From contig CALUTJ010000011.1 in the NCBI GenBank assembly GCA_944323685.1, positions 17,291 to 81,290 on the forward strand: DNA of 64,000 bases, given 5' to 3'. Positions within the stretch are counted from its first letter, which is position 1. Every line of letters begins with the position of its first letter. Below the pieces are notes generated by a model. That model searched no databases. It was not told the origin of the DNA and was given only the letters and a program-made list of their open reading frames with translations. The translations under genes were made by a program, and so were the position numbers. Origin of the DNA: Candidatus Gastranaerophilales bacterium. Lineage in GTDB: Bacteria; Cyanobacteriota; Vampirovibrionia; Gastranaerophilales; Gastranaerophilaceae. Positions 33,312 to 41,070 of the stretch are shown piece by piece.

Positions 33312-34643
33312 TTAAATTTTAATAACCAGTTCGTTAAACATTTGAGGAAACCCTCTAAAATTGCCGTGATTATTAAGCTCTTTACAACGCTCAAAAGTTC
33401 TGTCGCATTTTGTTTCTTCACCGGCATAGCCGCAGCGGCAGTCTTTAAAACGGCGTACCTGACAGGTTGTACGGTATTTCATTGCAGGTGCCTGAATTTC
33501 ATATCCGCCGAGAGAAGTTTCTATATCCATTTTTGCGGTTTCGTAATCAAGCTTTAAGTTGTTGCACCGTCCGGCATATAACACCTGTTTTTTGTCAGAA
33601 AGCAAAGTATTTGTGTTCACATCAAGAAAAACAAGGGTCAAAACAGCAGGAGCATTGGTGATAACATCTCCTCTCTGCCCGATTATGCCGGAAATTGCAA
33701 GCCCGACATTTGAAAGCTCCACCTGTAGCTTAGAAACACTGGAGCTGTCGTCTTTTTTTATTGTGTCAAAACTCAATGGCGCGCCTATGTAGTCTTCACC
33801 GTTATAGCGCAATGTATCAAGAGTTTCATTGTCGAGAATATAAATAGACCCGCCTTCAAGCTCTATTTTTAAGAGTTTTCTGGGGATAATTTCATCACGT
33901 TCTTCGTAATAAACAGGCGCACTGTTAGGAAAAACCTCTTTTAACTTTACCTTTATTTGTCCGTAGCCGTAAGAATCAATATCTGTATTTAATGTGTCAC
34001 TGTCAAAGCGTACTGTATAAGTTTTGTCATCACCTCCGTACTGTTTTTTCCATGTCCATTCAAAAGAGCGGAAACGCCCTCTTTTGGCAATAAAAAAATC
34101 TTCGAGTTTTTTTCTTGTTGATGCATTTTTTTGAAAAGTTAGTGTCCAGCTTCTTTTAGGTGTGTCCCAGTAAGATTTTCTCTCGTTTCTTGCTGTAAAA
34201 ATTTTGTCAACTATAGTATAAAACTCTGTGATAAAGTCACATTCCGTATTATGACAAAAATCCAATTCCTCAACCTGCTGAACTTTAGAATCATCAATAC
34301 AAACAAGCTCGAGCTGAAAATCGCTGTAGCCAAAATCTTTTATGCTCTGCTGAAAAGAATCGGAGTTAAAAGTGCAAAGATAAGTCTTGTCATTGCCGCC
34401 TTTAGCAGCCTCCCATGTAAAATAAAATTTACCTGCCTGCCCCATAACCTCTACAAAAAAATCCTCCAGCTTTTGACGTTGTTTAAATGATTTATCAAAA
34501 TTGAGTTTGAATGTTCTTTTAGGGTAAGTCCATACAGGATAACGCTGTTCACGCCCTTTCATTTTTTCGTTAATCTGAGTGTTAAATTCAATTGAGCTTT
34601 GATAAGACTCCTGATAATTAAAATCAAATACCGGATATTCCAT
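33312..34643 (-). CDS. Distal tail / hub protein: tandem DUF2460-like domains fused to a minor-tail C-terminus
   Basis: 443 residues. Two homologous N-terminal domains: the first has YPKRTFKLNFDKSFKQRQKL with EDFF, the second TPKRSWTLTFQKNASTRKKL with EDFF; both end with a GYG/DFGY motif (FGYSDFQLEL, YGYGQIKVKL). These resemble distal tail proteins (DUF2460 class). The C-terminal ~180 residues carry CQVRRFKDCRCGYAG, a cysteine cluster and HGNFRGFPQM, as in phage_BR0599/lambda L-type proteins that bind an iron-sulfur cluster. In GTAs these are two genes. It lies directly after tape-measure copy 2. Confidence 0.65.
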   Translation of the reverse strand: MEYPVFDFNYQESYQSSIEFNTQINEKMKGREQRYPVWTYPKRTFKLNFDKSFKQRQKLEDFFVEVMGQAGKFYFTWEAAKGGNDKTYLCTFNSDSFQQSIKDFGYSDFQLELVCIDDSKVQQVEELDFCHNTECDFITEFYTIVDKIFTARNERKSYWDTPKRSWTLTFQKNASTRKKLEDFFIAKRGRFRSFEWTWKKQYGGDDKTYTVRFDSDTLNTDIDSYGYGQIKVKLKEVFPNSAPVYYEERDEIIPRKLLKIELEGGSIYILDNETLDTLRYNGEDYIGAPLSFDTIKKDDSSSVSKLQVELSNVGLAISGIIGQRGDVITNAPAVLTLVFLDVNTNTLLSDKKQVLYAGRCNNLKLDYETAKMDIETSLGGYEIQAPAMKYRTTCQVRRFKDCRCGYAGEETKCDRTFERCKELNNHGNFRGFPQMFNELVIKI

Positions 34644-34663
34644 AATTACCTCTTTCTTTATAT

Positions 34664-35641
34664 TTATGCTCCTCTGACCATGTTTCTTAAATTTTTGTTG
34701 TTGTATTTTATACCCTCAAAGGTAATACTGTTTAACAAATCTTTGTTTTCAAGAAGATATTTTCTTACGTCTTTAGAATCCCACGCCTTAATATTAAAGT
34801 TGTTAAACACAACAGGTGAGGCGCTGCTTTGACCGTTTGATGAATAGTTTGTGTTTTCAGCAGGGCTCAAGATTCTCTCGCCGCCTTTTAATAAAGCAAA
34901 TTGTTCATTAGTGCCGGGAATCTCAGCGTTAGCCCCCACCGGGACAATGCCTCCGGAATGGAATATACCGAAAGCCCTGCCAATACCTTTAATCAAAGCA
35001 GCCCCGTTACCTTTAAAGCCTCCGCCTTGAGACAAAGTGTTTAAGGAAGAAATGATGCCTTTCATTTTGTTAGTGCTGAAAAGTTTTTGCATAGCAGCCT
35101 GAGAAGCCTCCTGAAGAAGAAACGCGGTTAAATCTTTAGCCAGGTCTTTCATTTCATCGCCAAAGTTTTTGTAGTTGTCAATGATACCTGACATGCTGTC
35201 TTGAAATATTCCTGCTATTTTTTCTCCTCTTTCCATCCACATTTCTTCTTCCGCTTCAAATACTCTTTTATCGTATAGGTTATCCAGTGATAATCTTGCT
35301 TCGTTTAATTCTGTGGAAGTAAGGCCGGCTTTGTTTTGGTGAAGTTTTTTGAGTTCATCGTAATACCATTTGTCTATGGCAAGACGTTTTTGAGAAATAT
35401 CTTCGTAATCGTCGATGTCTGTAGAAAGTTGTTCTTTTGCTTTTTGCTGCATTTCCATTAATGTTTTATATGGATTTTTTTCTTCCATTTTTTCACTATA
35501 TGCTTTGCATAAGTCTAAAATTTCTTCCAACTCTTTTGACATTCCGTTTAATGGAATTCCAAGCTTTTTGTAGATTTCTTGAAGTTGTTTAACAATGTCT
35601 GTGTCTGCGGTTGTGATACCATAATTTGTTTTTTGTGTCAT
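34664..35641 (-). CDS. Short tail tape-measure protein, copy 2
   Basis: 325 residues, nearly identical to copy 1 (4255-5232) from residue 23 onward; differences include TAFLLQ for TVFLLQ and KMKGIIS for KMQSIIS. The N-terminus MTQKTNYGITTADTDIVKQL differs from copy 1 and matches truncated head 2 of array L. The downstream gene is the distal tail protein, the normal neighbour of a tape measure, so this copy has the more canonical context. The C-terminal stop context (GCTCCTCTGACCATG on the plus strand) is shared with copy 1. Confidence 0.65.
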   Translation of the reverse strand: MTQKTNYGITTADTDIVKQLQEIYKKLGIPLNGMSKELEEILDLCKAYSEKMEEKNPYKTLMEMQQKAKEQLSTDIDDYEDISQKRLAIDKWYYDELKKLHQNKAGLTSTELNEARLSLDNLYDKRVFEAEEEMWMERGEKIAGIFQDSMSGIIDNYKNFGDEMKDLAKDLTAFLLQEASQAAMQKLFSTNKMKGIISSLNTLSQGGGFKGNGAALIKGIGRAFGIFHSGGIVPVGANAEIPGTNEQFALLKGGERILSPAENTNYSSNGQSSASPVVFNNFNIKAWDSKDVRKYLLENKDLLNSITFEGIKYNNKNLRNMVRGA

Positions 35642-35723
35642 TTCATACCTACTTTCTTTGATTTAATTAATACAAATAAAGATATCCATACGGATATCTT
35701 TAAATAGTTTTTTATAAATTTCT

Positions 35724-36254
35724 TTAATTCAATTCTTCAGGTAATGGATTCCCATTGCTATCATAGCCTTGATTTCCTAGCCATTTTGCTAGAAATTTTC
35801 CATTAGCACTAAAAATATAACAAATATCTTGTGAAATATAAAAATTGACTTCTTCAAGTTTACCAGATACATTATATTTATAACTTTGTGTTGGGTAGAC
35901 TAAACCTGTTCTTTTTCCAATTAAATTTAATTTTCCTTGAGAGTTATAGTAATATTCATAATATAAATTATTTTTATATATTATTGTATAATCTCCATTA
36001 GCATATAGTGTTATATGTCTGTCGTTTAAATCCACGTTATTGTATTTTATCGCTTTTTGATTTTCTTTGTAATTAGGGTCAGTAAGATTTGCTTTGATTA
36101 TTGATTGAGGCAGTGTGTATTCAACATTTGAAAAGGCTTCTTCTCTTGCTTGTTTTACCGTGTATTTTACTTCGCCTTTTAATGTTTTTGCTTCAATCGG
36201 TAAAGCAAACATCATTATTGTGATTATCAATATCGGGATTATTTTCTTCAGCAT
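35724..36254 (-). CDS. Secreted cassette protein R1
   Basis: 176 residues, start MLKKIIPILIITIMMFALPI (one change from the MQKK form). The constant N-terminus runs to about residue 67 (NYKENQKAIK), then the sequence becomes variable (YNNVDLNDRHITLYANGDYT). C-terminal subfamily as in L3 and R3 (YYEYYYNSQGKLNLIGKR, FLAKWLGNQGYD). Leaderless extended -10 present. Nearest cassette to tape measure 2. Confidence 0.75.
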   Translation of the reverse strand: MLKKIIPILIITIMMFALPIEAKTLKGEVKYTVKQAREEAFSNVEYTLPQSIIKANLTDPNYKENQKAIKYNNVDLNDRHITLYANGDYTIIYKNNLYYEYYYNSQGKLNLIGKRTGLVYPTQSYKYNVSGKLEEVNFYISQDICYIFSANGKFLAKWLGNQGYDSNGNPLPEELN

Positions 36255-36374
36255 TGTTGTAGTATAGCATAGTTTTTACCTGTTCGTCATTCTTAGCGTA
36301 AGCGAAGAATCTAAAATTATAGATTTTGTACTACACGCGGTTATTAATAAGATTCTGAACACGCTCAATTCTCG

Positions 36375-36521
36375 CTAAATTGCTGCGCATGATGCTTCAG
36401 AATGACAGCATAGCTCTTTTGACATTCCGTTTAATGGAATACCAAGCTTTTTATAGATTTCACGGATTTGGTCGATTACCGGACTGTTAAAATTTACTGT
36501 TTGATTAAATTGATTGCTCAT
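36375..36521 (-). pseudogene. Truncated tape-measure 5' end in array R (head 1)
   Basis: 48 codons with AAAGGAG upstream: variable start MSNQFNQTVNFNSPVIDQIR, constant EIYKKLGIPLNGMSKEL, then repeat-derived CCHSEASCAAI and stop. The SPVIDQIR type of head occurs only in array R in this window. Confidence 0.7.
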
Positions 36522-36600
36522 TTTGTCTCCTTTCTTTTTAAATAAGCAAAATAGACACCTTTTTAGGTGTCTACAATAATTTATATAAATATTCTTGATA

Positions 36601-37128
36601 TTAAGATCTTGTTACAATTATTTTACCGTACTTATCGTAGCCGTTTTTCCCTATCCAATGACATTTAAGGTTTCCATTTATATCAAAAACATATGAGTTT
36701 TCATCTGTAATAAATAAACTTATTTCTTTTAAATTTCCTTGTGTGTTATATCGCATTGTTTTCATTGGCGGGGTTAAACTCTCCCATATTTCTATTACAT
36801 CCAAGTGACCATCTCGTTTATAATAGTATACATTATATAAGTTTGTTTTATATGCTATTGCATAGCCACCATCTGAAAAATGTTGAATATATCTATCCTT
36901 TAACTCCGTAGCACCTAACTTTATAGCTTTTTTATTCTCTTTGTAATTAGGGTCAGTAAGATTTGCTTTGATGATGGATTGAGGCAGCGTGTATTCAACA
37001 TTTGAAAAAGCTTCTTCTCTTGCCTGTTTTACCGTGTATTTTACTTCGCCTTTTAGTGTTTTTGCTTCAATCGGTAAAGCAAACATCATTATTGTGATTA
37101 TCAATATCGGGATTATTTTCTTTTGCAT
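36601..37128 (-). CDS. Secreted cassette protein R2
   Basis: 175 residues, signal peptide and constant N-terminus identical to L1/L2 to about residue 70 (KKAIKLGATELKDRYI). The C-terminal half is of the L1/L2 subfamily (NLYNVYYYKRDGHLDVIEIW, NLKCHWIGKNGYDKYGK) but clearly diverged. It has a leaderless extended -10 (TGCTATACT) and a downstream hairpin at 36552-36573. Confidence 0.75.
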   Translation of the reverse strand: MQKKIIPILIITIMMFALPIEAKTLKGEVKYTVKQAREEAFSNVEYTLPQSIIKANLTDPNYKENKKAIKLGATELKDRYIQHFSDGGYAIAYKTNLYNVYYYKRDGHLDVIEIWESLTPPMKTMRYNTQGNLKEISLFITDENSYVFDINGNLKCHWIGKNGYDKYGKIIVTRS

Positions 37129-37248
37129 TGTTGTAGTATAGCATAGTTTTTACCTGTTCGTCATTCTTCGCTTACGCTAAGAATCTAAAATTATAGATTT
37201 TGTACTACACACGGTTATTGATAAGATTCTGAACACACTCAATTCTCG

Positions 37249-37395
37249 CTAAATTGCTGCGCATGATGCTTCAGAATGACAGTACAACTCTTTTGACATT
37301 CCGTTTAATGGAATACCAAGCTTTTTGTAGATTTCACGGATTTGATCGATTACCGGACTATCAGTTAGATTTAGTCCTTGGTTTGATGGTTTCAT
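37249..37395 (-). pseudogene. Truncated tape-measure 5' end in array R (head 2)
   Basis: 48 codons: MKPSNQGLNLTDSPVIDQIR, then EIYKKLGIPLNGMSKEL and the repeat-derived YCHSEASCAAI. The ribosome binding site (GGAAA) is weak. Same breakpoint as the other three heads. Confidence 0.7.
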
Positions 37396-37472
37396 TTTGT
37401 TTTTCCTTTCTAGCAAAATAAGCACTCTTATCTTTAGAGTGCTTATTTTAATTCAATTAATTTATTAACTAT

Positions 37473-38003
37473 TTATTGATAAACTTGATTTATAAATTGC
37501 CCATTCACATCATAACATTTATCATTCACCCAATAATACATGAATTGTCCATCGGCTTTAAATTGAAATGCTTGATATCTACTTACATATAACATTAATT
37601 CTGTTAATTGATTTTGAGTATTATAAAAATAACTTACAACAGGATATGTAAGACTGTTTCTTTTACCAATACCTTCTAATTTTCCGTTCGAAAAATAATT
37701 ATATTCATAATATAAATTATCTTTGTAAATTATAATATAATGCCCATCATCTGCATATGTAATATATCTATCCTTTAACTCCGTAGCCCCCAACTTAATG
37801 GCTTTTTGATTTTCTTTGTAATTAGGGTCAGTAAGATTTGCTTTGATGATGGATTGAGGCAGCGTGTATTCAACATTTGCGAAAGCCTCTTCTCTTGCCT
37901 GTTTTACAGTGTATTTAACTCCGCCTTTTAGTGTTTTTGCGCCCGCAGGGTAAGCAAAAAATAACGAGGTTATAATTATTATCGATATTATCAGCTTTTG
38001 CAT
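37473..38003 (-). CDS. Secreted cassette protein R3 (outermost)
   Basis: 176 residues. The signal peptide differs most from the others (MQKLIISIIIITSLFFAYPA), while the constant block VKYTVKQAREEAFANVEYTL is kept. The C-terminal half belongs to the L3/R1 subfamily (LYYEYNYFSNGKLEGIGKR, FMYYWVNDKCYD). A consensus extended -10 (TGCTATAAT, 38010-38018) stands seven bases before the ATG. As the outermost and most diverged copy it may be the oldest array member. Confidence 0.75.
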   Translation of the reverse strand: MQKLIISIIIITSLFFAYPAGAKTLKGGVKYTVKQAREEAFANVEYTLPQSIIKANLTDPNYKENQKAIKLGATELKDRYITYADDGHYIIIYKDNLYYEYNYFSNGKLEGIGKRNSLTYPVVSYFYNTQNQLTELMLYVSRYQAFQFKADGQFMYYWVNDKCYDVNGQFINQVYQ

Positions 38004-38009
38004 TTTTTG

Positions 38010-38018
38010 ATTATAGCA
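38010..38018 (-). promoter_or_regulatory. Consensus extended -10 of cassette gene R3
   Basis: TGCTATAAT on the minus strand, then CAAAAA and ATG. It is the best example of the leaderless promoter type used by accessory genes in this window. Confidence 0.65.
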
Positions 38019-38046
38019 TATTTTAGCTAATCAATTTATAAAATAA

Positions 38047-38078
38047 AGCAAGCGGACTCATAAATGAGTCCGCTTGCT
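38047..38078 (-). terminator. Strong hairpin at the prophage edge
   Basis: AGCAAGCGGACTCAT-AA-ATGAGTCCGCTTGCT, a perfect 15-bp stem, followed on the minus strand by TTATTTTATAA. It lies upstream of cassette R3 and downstream of operator copy B, so it would stop transcription entering the array from the right. On the plus strand it precedes GGAAGGAG and a five-codon frame (MKKNI, 38100-38117), probably a gene stub. Confidence 0.6.
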
Positions 38079-38490
38079 AATGAAGGAAGGAGTAAATTAA
38101 TGAAAAAGAATATATAAAAAGAACACAATTCTCCCTTGTTTTTTGTAAATTGTGCTTACAACTTTTTGCAAACAGTTTACATTTATAGTTATAACATATT
38201 TTTTGTACCCGTTCGGGTACAATTTTGGGGCATTTTTCTATTGACAAACGACAAAACAGTCTTAACTAGCCATATAGAGCAATATTTATAAATTCACTAA
38301 AAAGGTAATGAAATAATCCGTCTAAAAGGTTTAAAATTAAGCAGTATCTTGCATTTTAAGTCTTATAGAAAAACTTTACGTTTCCCCGGACTTTCAAATG
38401 CAAAATAAATATATAGGTAAACTTTTTCTATAACATCTGTAAAAAAGATGCGGGGAACAGTTGACTGTAGATAGTAAAGGAGTAAAAAAG
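38079..38490. other. Junction region between prophage and chromosome
   Basis: 412 bp without a full gene. It contains the five-codon stub MKKNI with a strong ribosome binding site, operator-like repeat copy B (38138-38226) and AT-rich DNA up to the DUF308 gene. No tRNA or integrase was found, so an attachment site cannot be named. Confidence 0.5.
38138..38226. promoter_or_regulatory. 89-bp operator-like repeat, copy B
   Basis: Identical to 8901-8989, including the palindrome TTGTACCCG-TT-CGGGTACAA (38203-38222). It lies upstream, on the minus strand, of array R and tape measure 2. Confidence 0.5.
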
Positions 38491-39039
38491 ATGGCAGATA
38501 TGGTAAAAAGATTTTGTAATACCTTCCTGACTGAAGGTATATTTCTGCTTGTAATCGGTGCATTGTTAATGCTGCTGCCTATGGTAACGACATTTGCCAT
38601 GAGTGTACTCATAAGTGTAGCTCTGTTGGTGGCAGGTGTTTACAAATTCATTAACACCGTAATCAGACGCGATGAAATTGAAAAACCGTGGCTTAATATT
38701 TTAATTTCAATGCTCATGGTCGTTGCCGGTGCATATCTTGTTATGCAGCCTGTTTACAACCTATTTCTCATCACACTCGGTGTAGGCGTGTACTTTTTGC
38801 TTGAAGGTGTAAACTCAATATCCACTGCTTTTGAAACAAGAGGTATTTTTAAATACTGGTGGGTAGGCTTACTTGTCGGTCTTGCACAATTTGCGCTTGC
38901 ATTTTTAATTGCATTCGGTTTACCGGGCTCGGCACTTTACACAGTAGGACTACTAGTCAGTGTAAGCCTTATGTTATCGGGAATCGGAGTTATTTCCGTT
39001 TACACGGGGGCAGGCTGTCCGAGAATAGCGGAATCATAA
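38491..39039 (+). CDS. DUF308/HdeD-type integral membrane protein
   Basis: 182 residues from the ATG at 38491, preceded by AAAGGAG; a TTG start at 38461 would include the ribosome binding site and is rejected. Six hydrophobic segments in pairs (GIFLLVIGALLMLLPMV, SVLISVALLVAGVYKFI, NILISMLMVVAGAYLVM, FLITLGVGVYFLLEGV and two more) match the repeated DUF308 pattern of HdeD-like proteins. Some members aid acid resistance. First chromosomal gene right of the prophage; it converges on maf. Confidence 0.75.
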   Translation: MADMVKRFCNTFLTEGIFLLVIGALLMLLPMVTTFAMSVLISVALLVAGVYKFINTVIRRDEIEKPWLNILISMLMVVAGAYLVMQPVYNLFLITLGVGVYFLLEGVNSISTAFETRGIFKYWWVGLLVGLAQFALAFLIAFGLPGSALYTVGLLVSVSLMLSGIGVISVYTGAGCPRIAES

Positions 39040-39097
39040 CCAATATACATATAAATACGGCGGAACCCGTTTTTGTGAACTACTCACGTTCTGCCGT

Positions 39098-39133
39098 GAA
39101 CCCGAAGCTTCTTAACCCAAAAGCTTCGGGTTC
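39098..39133. terminator. Bidirectional terminator between DUF308 and maf genes
   Basis: GAACCCGAAGCTT and AAGCTTCGGGTTC form a perfect 13-bp stem around a 10-base loop, between convergent genes. The maf stop lies 5 bp to the right. Confidence 0.65.
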
Positions 39134-39137
39134 TCCG

Positions 39138-39758
39138 TTAAAATTCATATCCGGCACTAATTAGCATTGCTTTAACTTTTTTTGTCGGAAAGCCTATAAC
39201 GTTTTCTAAATCACCATCAACTTTTTTTATAAACTCGCTGCCCATCTCCTGTATACCGTATGCGCCGGCTTTATCCAGCGGTTTTCTGAGTTTTACGTAG
39301 CTGTTTATAAGTTCGTTTGAAAGATTTTGAAAAGTCACATAAGTTTTTACAACTTCACTTAATGCTCTTTTTGTATCAGAATCCAGAACAGTTACAGCCG
39401 TTACAACAAAATGAGTTTTGCCGCTCAACTCTTTAAGCATCTCAACAGCTTGCTCTTCATTTTTTGGTTTTCCGTATATTTTGTTGTCTAAAACAACCAT
39501 TGTATCAGCACTTATAATAAAACAATTTTTAAACAAGCAAATGCCCGCCCCTGTTTTTTTGTGTGTATTCAGGACGGACAATGCTTTTTGAAGAGAAAGG
39601 GATTTAATGGCGTCGTCTGTGTAGTTTTCCGAATCCAGTTTTTCGTCAAACTCGGGAGCGACGACGTCAAAGTTAGAGACGATTTTTTTTATGAGAGAAT
39701 GACGCCTCGGTGATTGCGAGGCCAGTATTATATTTTTATTTTCAAAACTTTGTTCCAT
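39138..39758 (-). CDS. maf: Maf family nucleoside triphosphate pyrophosphatase
   Basis: 206 residues. Starts IILASQSPRRHSLIKKI (the ASxSPRR nucleotide-binding motif). The middle has FIISADTMVVLDNKIYGKP (DT-V motif with catalytic Asp) and the C-terminus DKAGAYGIQEMGSEFIKKVD (G-Y-x-IQ-x-x-G). The enzyme hydrolyses non-canonical nucleotides and is linked to septum control. TGCTAAAAT ends 7 bases before the ATG, a leaderless promoter. Confidence 0.9.
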   Translation of the reverse strand: MEQSFENKNIILASQSPRRHSLIKKIVSNFDVVAPEFDEKLDSENYTDDAIKSLSLQKALSVLNTHKKTGAGICLFKNCFIISADTMVVLDNKIYGKPKNEEQAVEMLKELSGKTHFVVTAVTVLDSDTKRALSEVVKTYVTFQNLSNELINSYVKLRKPLDKAGAYGIQEMGSEFIKKVDGDLENVIGFPTKKVKAMLISAGYEF

Positions 39759-39791
39759 AGCGCAATTTTAGCACATTTGCTAAAGATTTTG

Positions 39792-40031
39792 CTATGCAGT
39801 GGCAAATCTTGATGTTCTGTAATGTGCAGCTTTTGCATTAAGTGCCGCACATACACTGTTGAGTTTGTTATTTAACAATAGCATATTTTTACGCATATCT
39901 GAAAAGTCGCCCATTGCATTTAACATTTTATCCGGTTCAACCATCTTTGCGATTGTCGGATTATCGACTTTTTCATCCGCATATTTCTTAACTAACAACT
40001 GATCAATGTAATCTCTTGGTCCAACTGCCAT
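39792..40031 (-). CDS. Small conserved-looking protein of unknown function
   Basis: 79 residues from the ATG at 40031, with GGGAG upstream; the longer in-frame start at 40121 overlaps the nanK terminator. MAVGPRDYIDQLLVKKYADE begins a helical, soluble protein with no motif I recognise. It lies between maf and nanK, both on the same strand. Confidence 0.5.
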   Translation of the reverse strand: MAVGPRDYIDQLLVKKYADEKVDNPTIAKMVEPDKMLNAMGDFSDMRKNMLLLNNKLNSVCAALNAKAAHYRTSRFATA

Positions 40032-40095
40032 GATTTTTCTCCCTATAAAATTTAATCCCTTTAATTCCCTTACATATATAAAGTATTTTTCGTGA

Positions 40096-40126
40096 AAAAA
40101 ATTGCCTTTTAAAAAAGACAATTTTT
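40096..40126 (-). terminator. Terminator after nanK
   Basis: AAATTGTCTTTT...AAAAGGCAATTT stem with one mismatch, followed on the minus strand by TTTTTT, about 30 bp after the nanK stop. Confidence 0.5.
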
Positions 40127-40157
40127 AATATTTCTTAATAATTCCCCAAAAAACAGT

Positions 40158-41069
40158 CTATTCTAGCGCCAGTACACCGGCACCTATCATACCGGCATTG
40201 TTGCCTGTAGTTGCCCGCTTAACTTTCACGTCAGTCACAACCGATTCCGCATTAATTTTGTCTTCCAGTTGTTGAACCTCCACAAAATTACACATACCGC
40301 CTGATATAACAATACAGTCGGGATTAAAAATATCAGTAAGTGAAACCAAACCAATATACATGTATTCCATCCACTGATTGAATACTCTGACAGAAAAAGT
40401 ATCTTTTGCTTGCAGGCCGTCTGTTATGTCATAAGTCGTAATTTCATCAGGATTTTTGTCTTTATAAATACTTGTTTTAAATTCAGAATACTCTTTTGCA
40501 CCAATTTTAGCACAATTTTTTAATCCCGTGCCTGAGGCATAAGACTCCCAACAATCATACCGTCCGCAGGTGCATTTTTGTCTTTTATCGGCAAAAATTT
40601 TCATACTTCCGACTTCAAGAGCATTACCGCTTGAACCTCTGAACAGTTTGCCGTCAGAAATAACCCCGCCGCCGATACCTGTACCTATAGTAATCATAAG
40701 AACAGTTCTAAACCCTTTGGCTGCACCGTTTTTATACTCAGCCGCACAGGCACAATTGGCATCGTTTTCTACATAAACTTTTTTGTCGCATAACGTTGAA
40801 AAATCTATTTGATTGTACCCGTCAGGTAAATTAGGCGTAGAGCTTAAAACTCTTGTGTTTTCTATGTTAACAGCACCGGCTGACGACAATCCGACAACAT
40901 CGATGTTATCATAGTTTTCATCAATAATTTTTTTGAGTGTAGAATATATCTCATCCGCTGTTTTTGGTGTAGCTGTTTTTTGTATTTCAGAAACTACCTC
41001 ACCCTGCTCATTTACAATGCCGTATAATATCTTTGTTCCGCCTATGTCTATACCCAGAGCTTTTTTCAA
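40158..41069 (-). CDS. nanK: ROK family sugar kinase, probably N-acetylmannosamine kinase
   Basis: 303 residues. N-terminal phosphate loop ALGIDIGGTKILYGIV; IGTGIGGGVISDGKLFRG in the middle; ROK zinc site CTCGRYDCWESYASGTGL (CxCGxxxCxE). The C-terminus has VISGGMCNF. The gene follows nanE with one base between stop and start, which points to ManNAc as the substrate in the sialic-acid/amino-sugar path. Glucokinase activity cannot be excluded from sequence alone. Confidence 0.75.
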   Translation of the reverse strand: MKKALGIDIGGTKILYGIVNEQGEVVSEIQKTATPKTADEIYSTLKKIIDENYDNIDVVGLSSAGAVNIENTRVLSSTPNLPDGYNQIDFSTLCDKKVYVENDANCACAAEYKNGAAKGFRTVLMITIGTGIGGGVISDGKLFRGSSGNALEVGSMKIFADKRQKCTCGRYDCWESYASGTGLKNCAKIGAKEYSEFKTSIYKDKNPDEITTYDITDGLQAKDTFSVRVFNQWMEYMYIGLVSLTDIFNPDCIVISGGMCNFVEVQQLEDKINAESVVTDVKVKRATTGNNAGMIGAGVLALE

Positions 41070-41070
41070 A

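Noticed and set aside
38079..38490. tRNA or attachment site at the prophage edge
   Set aside because: No cloverleaf-forming sequence and no repeat matching the left end of the window were found; the prophage left end is outside the window.
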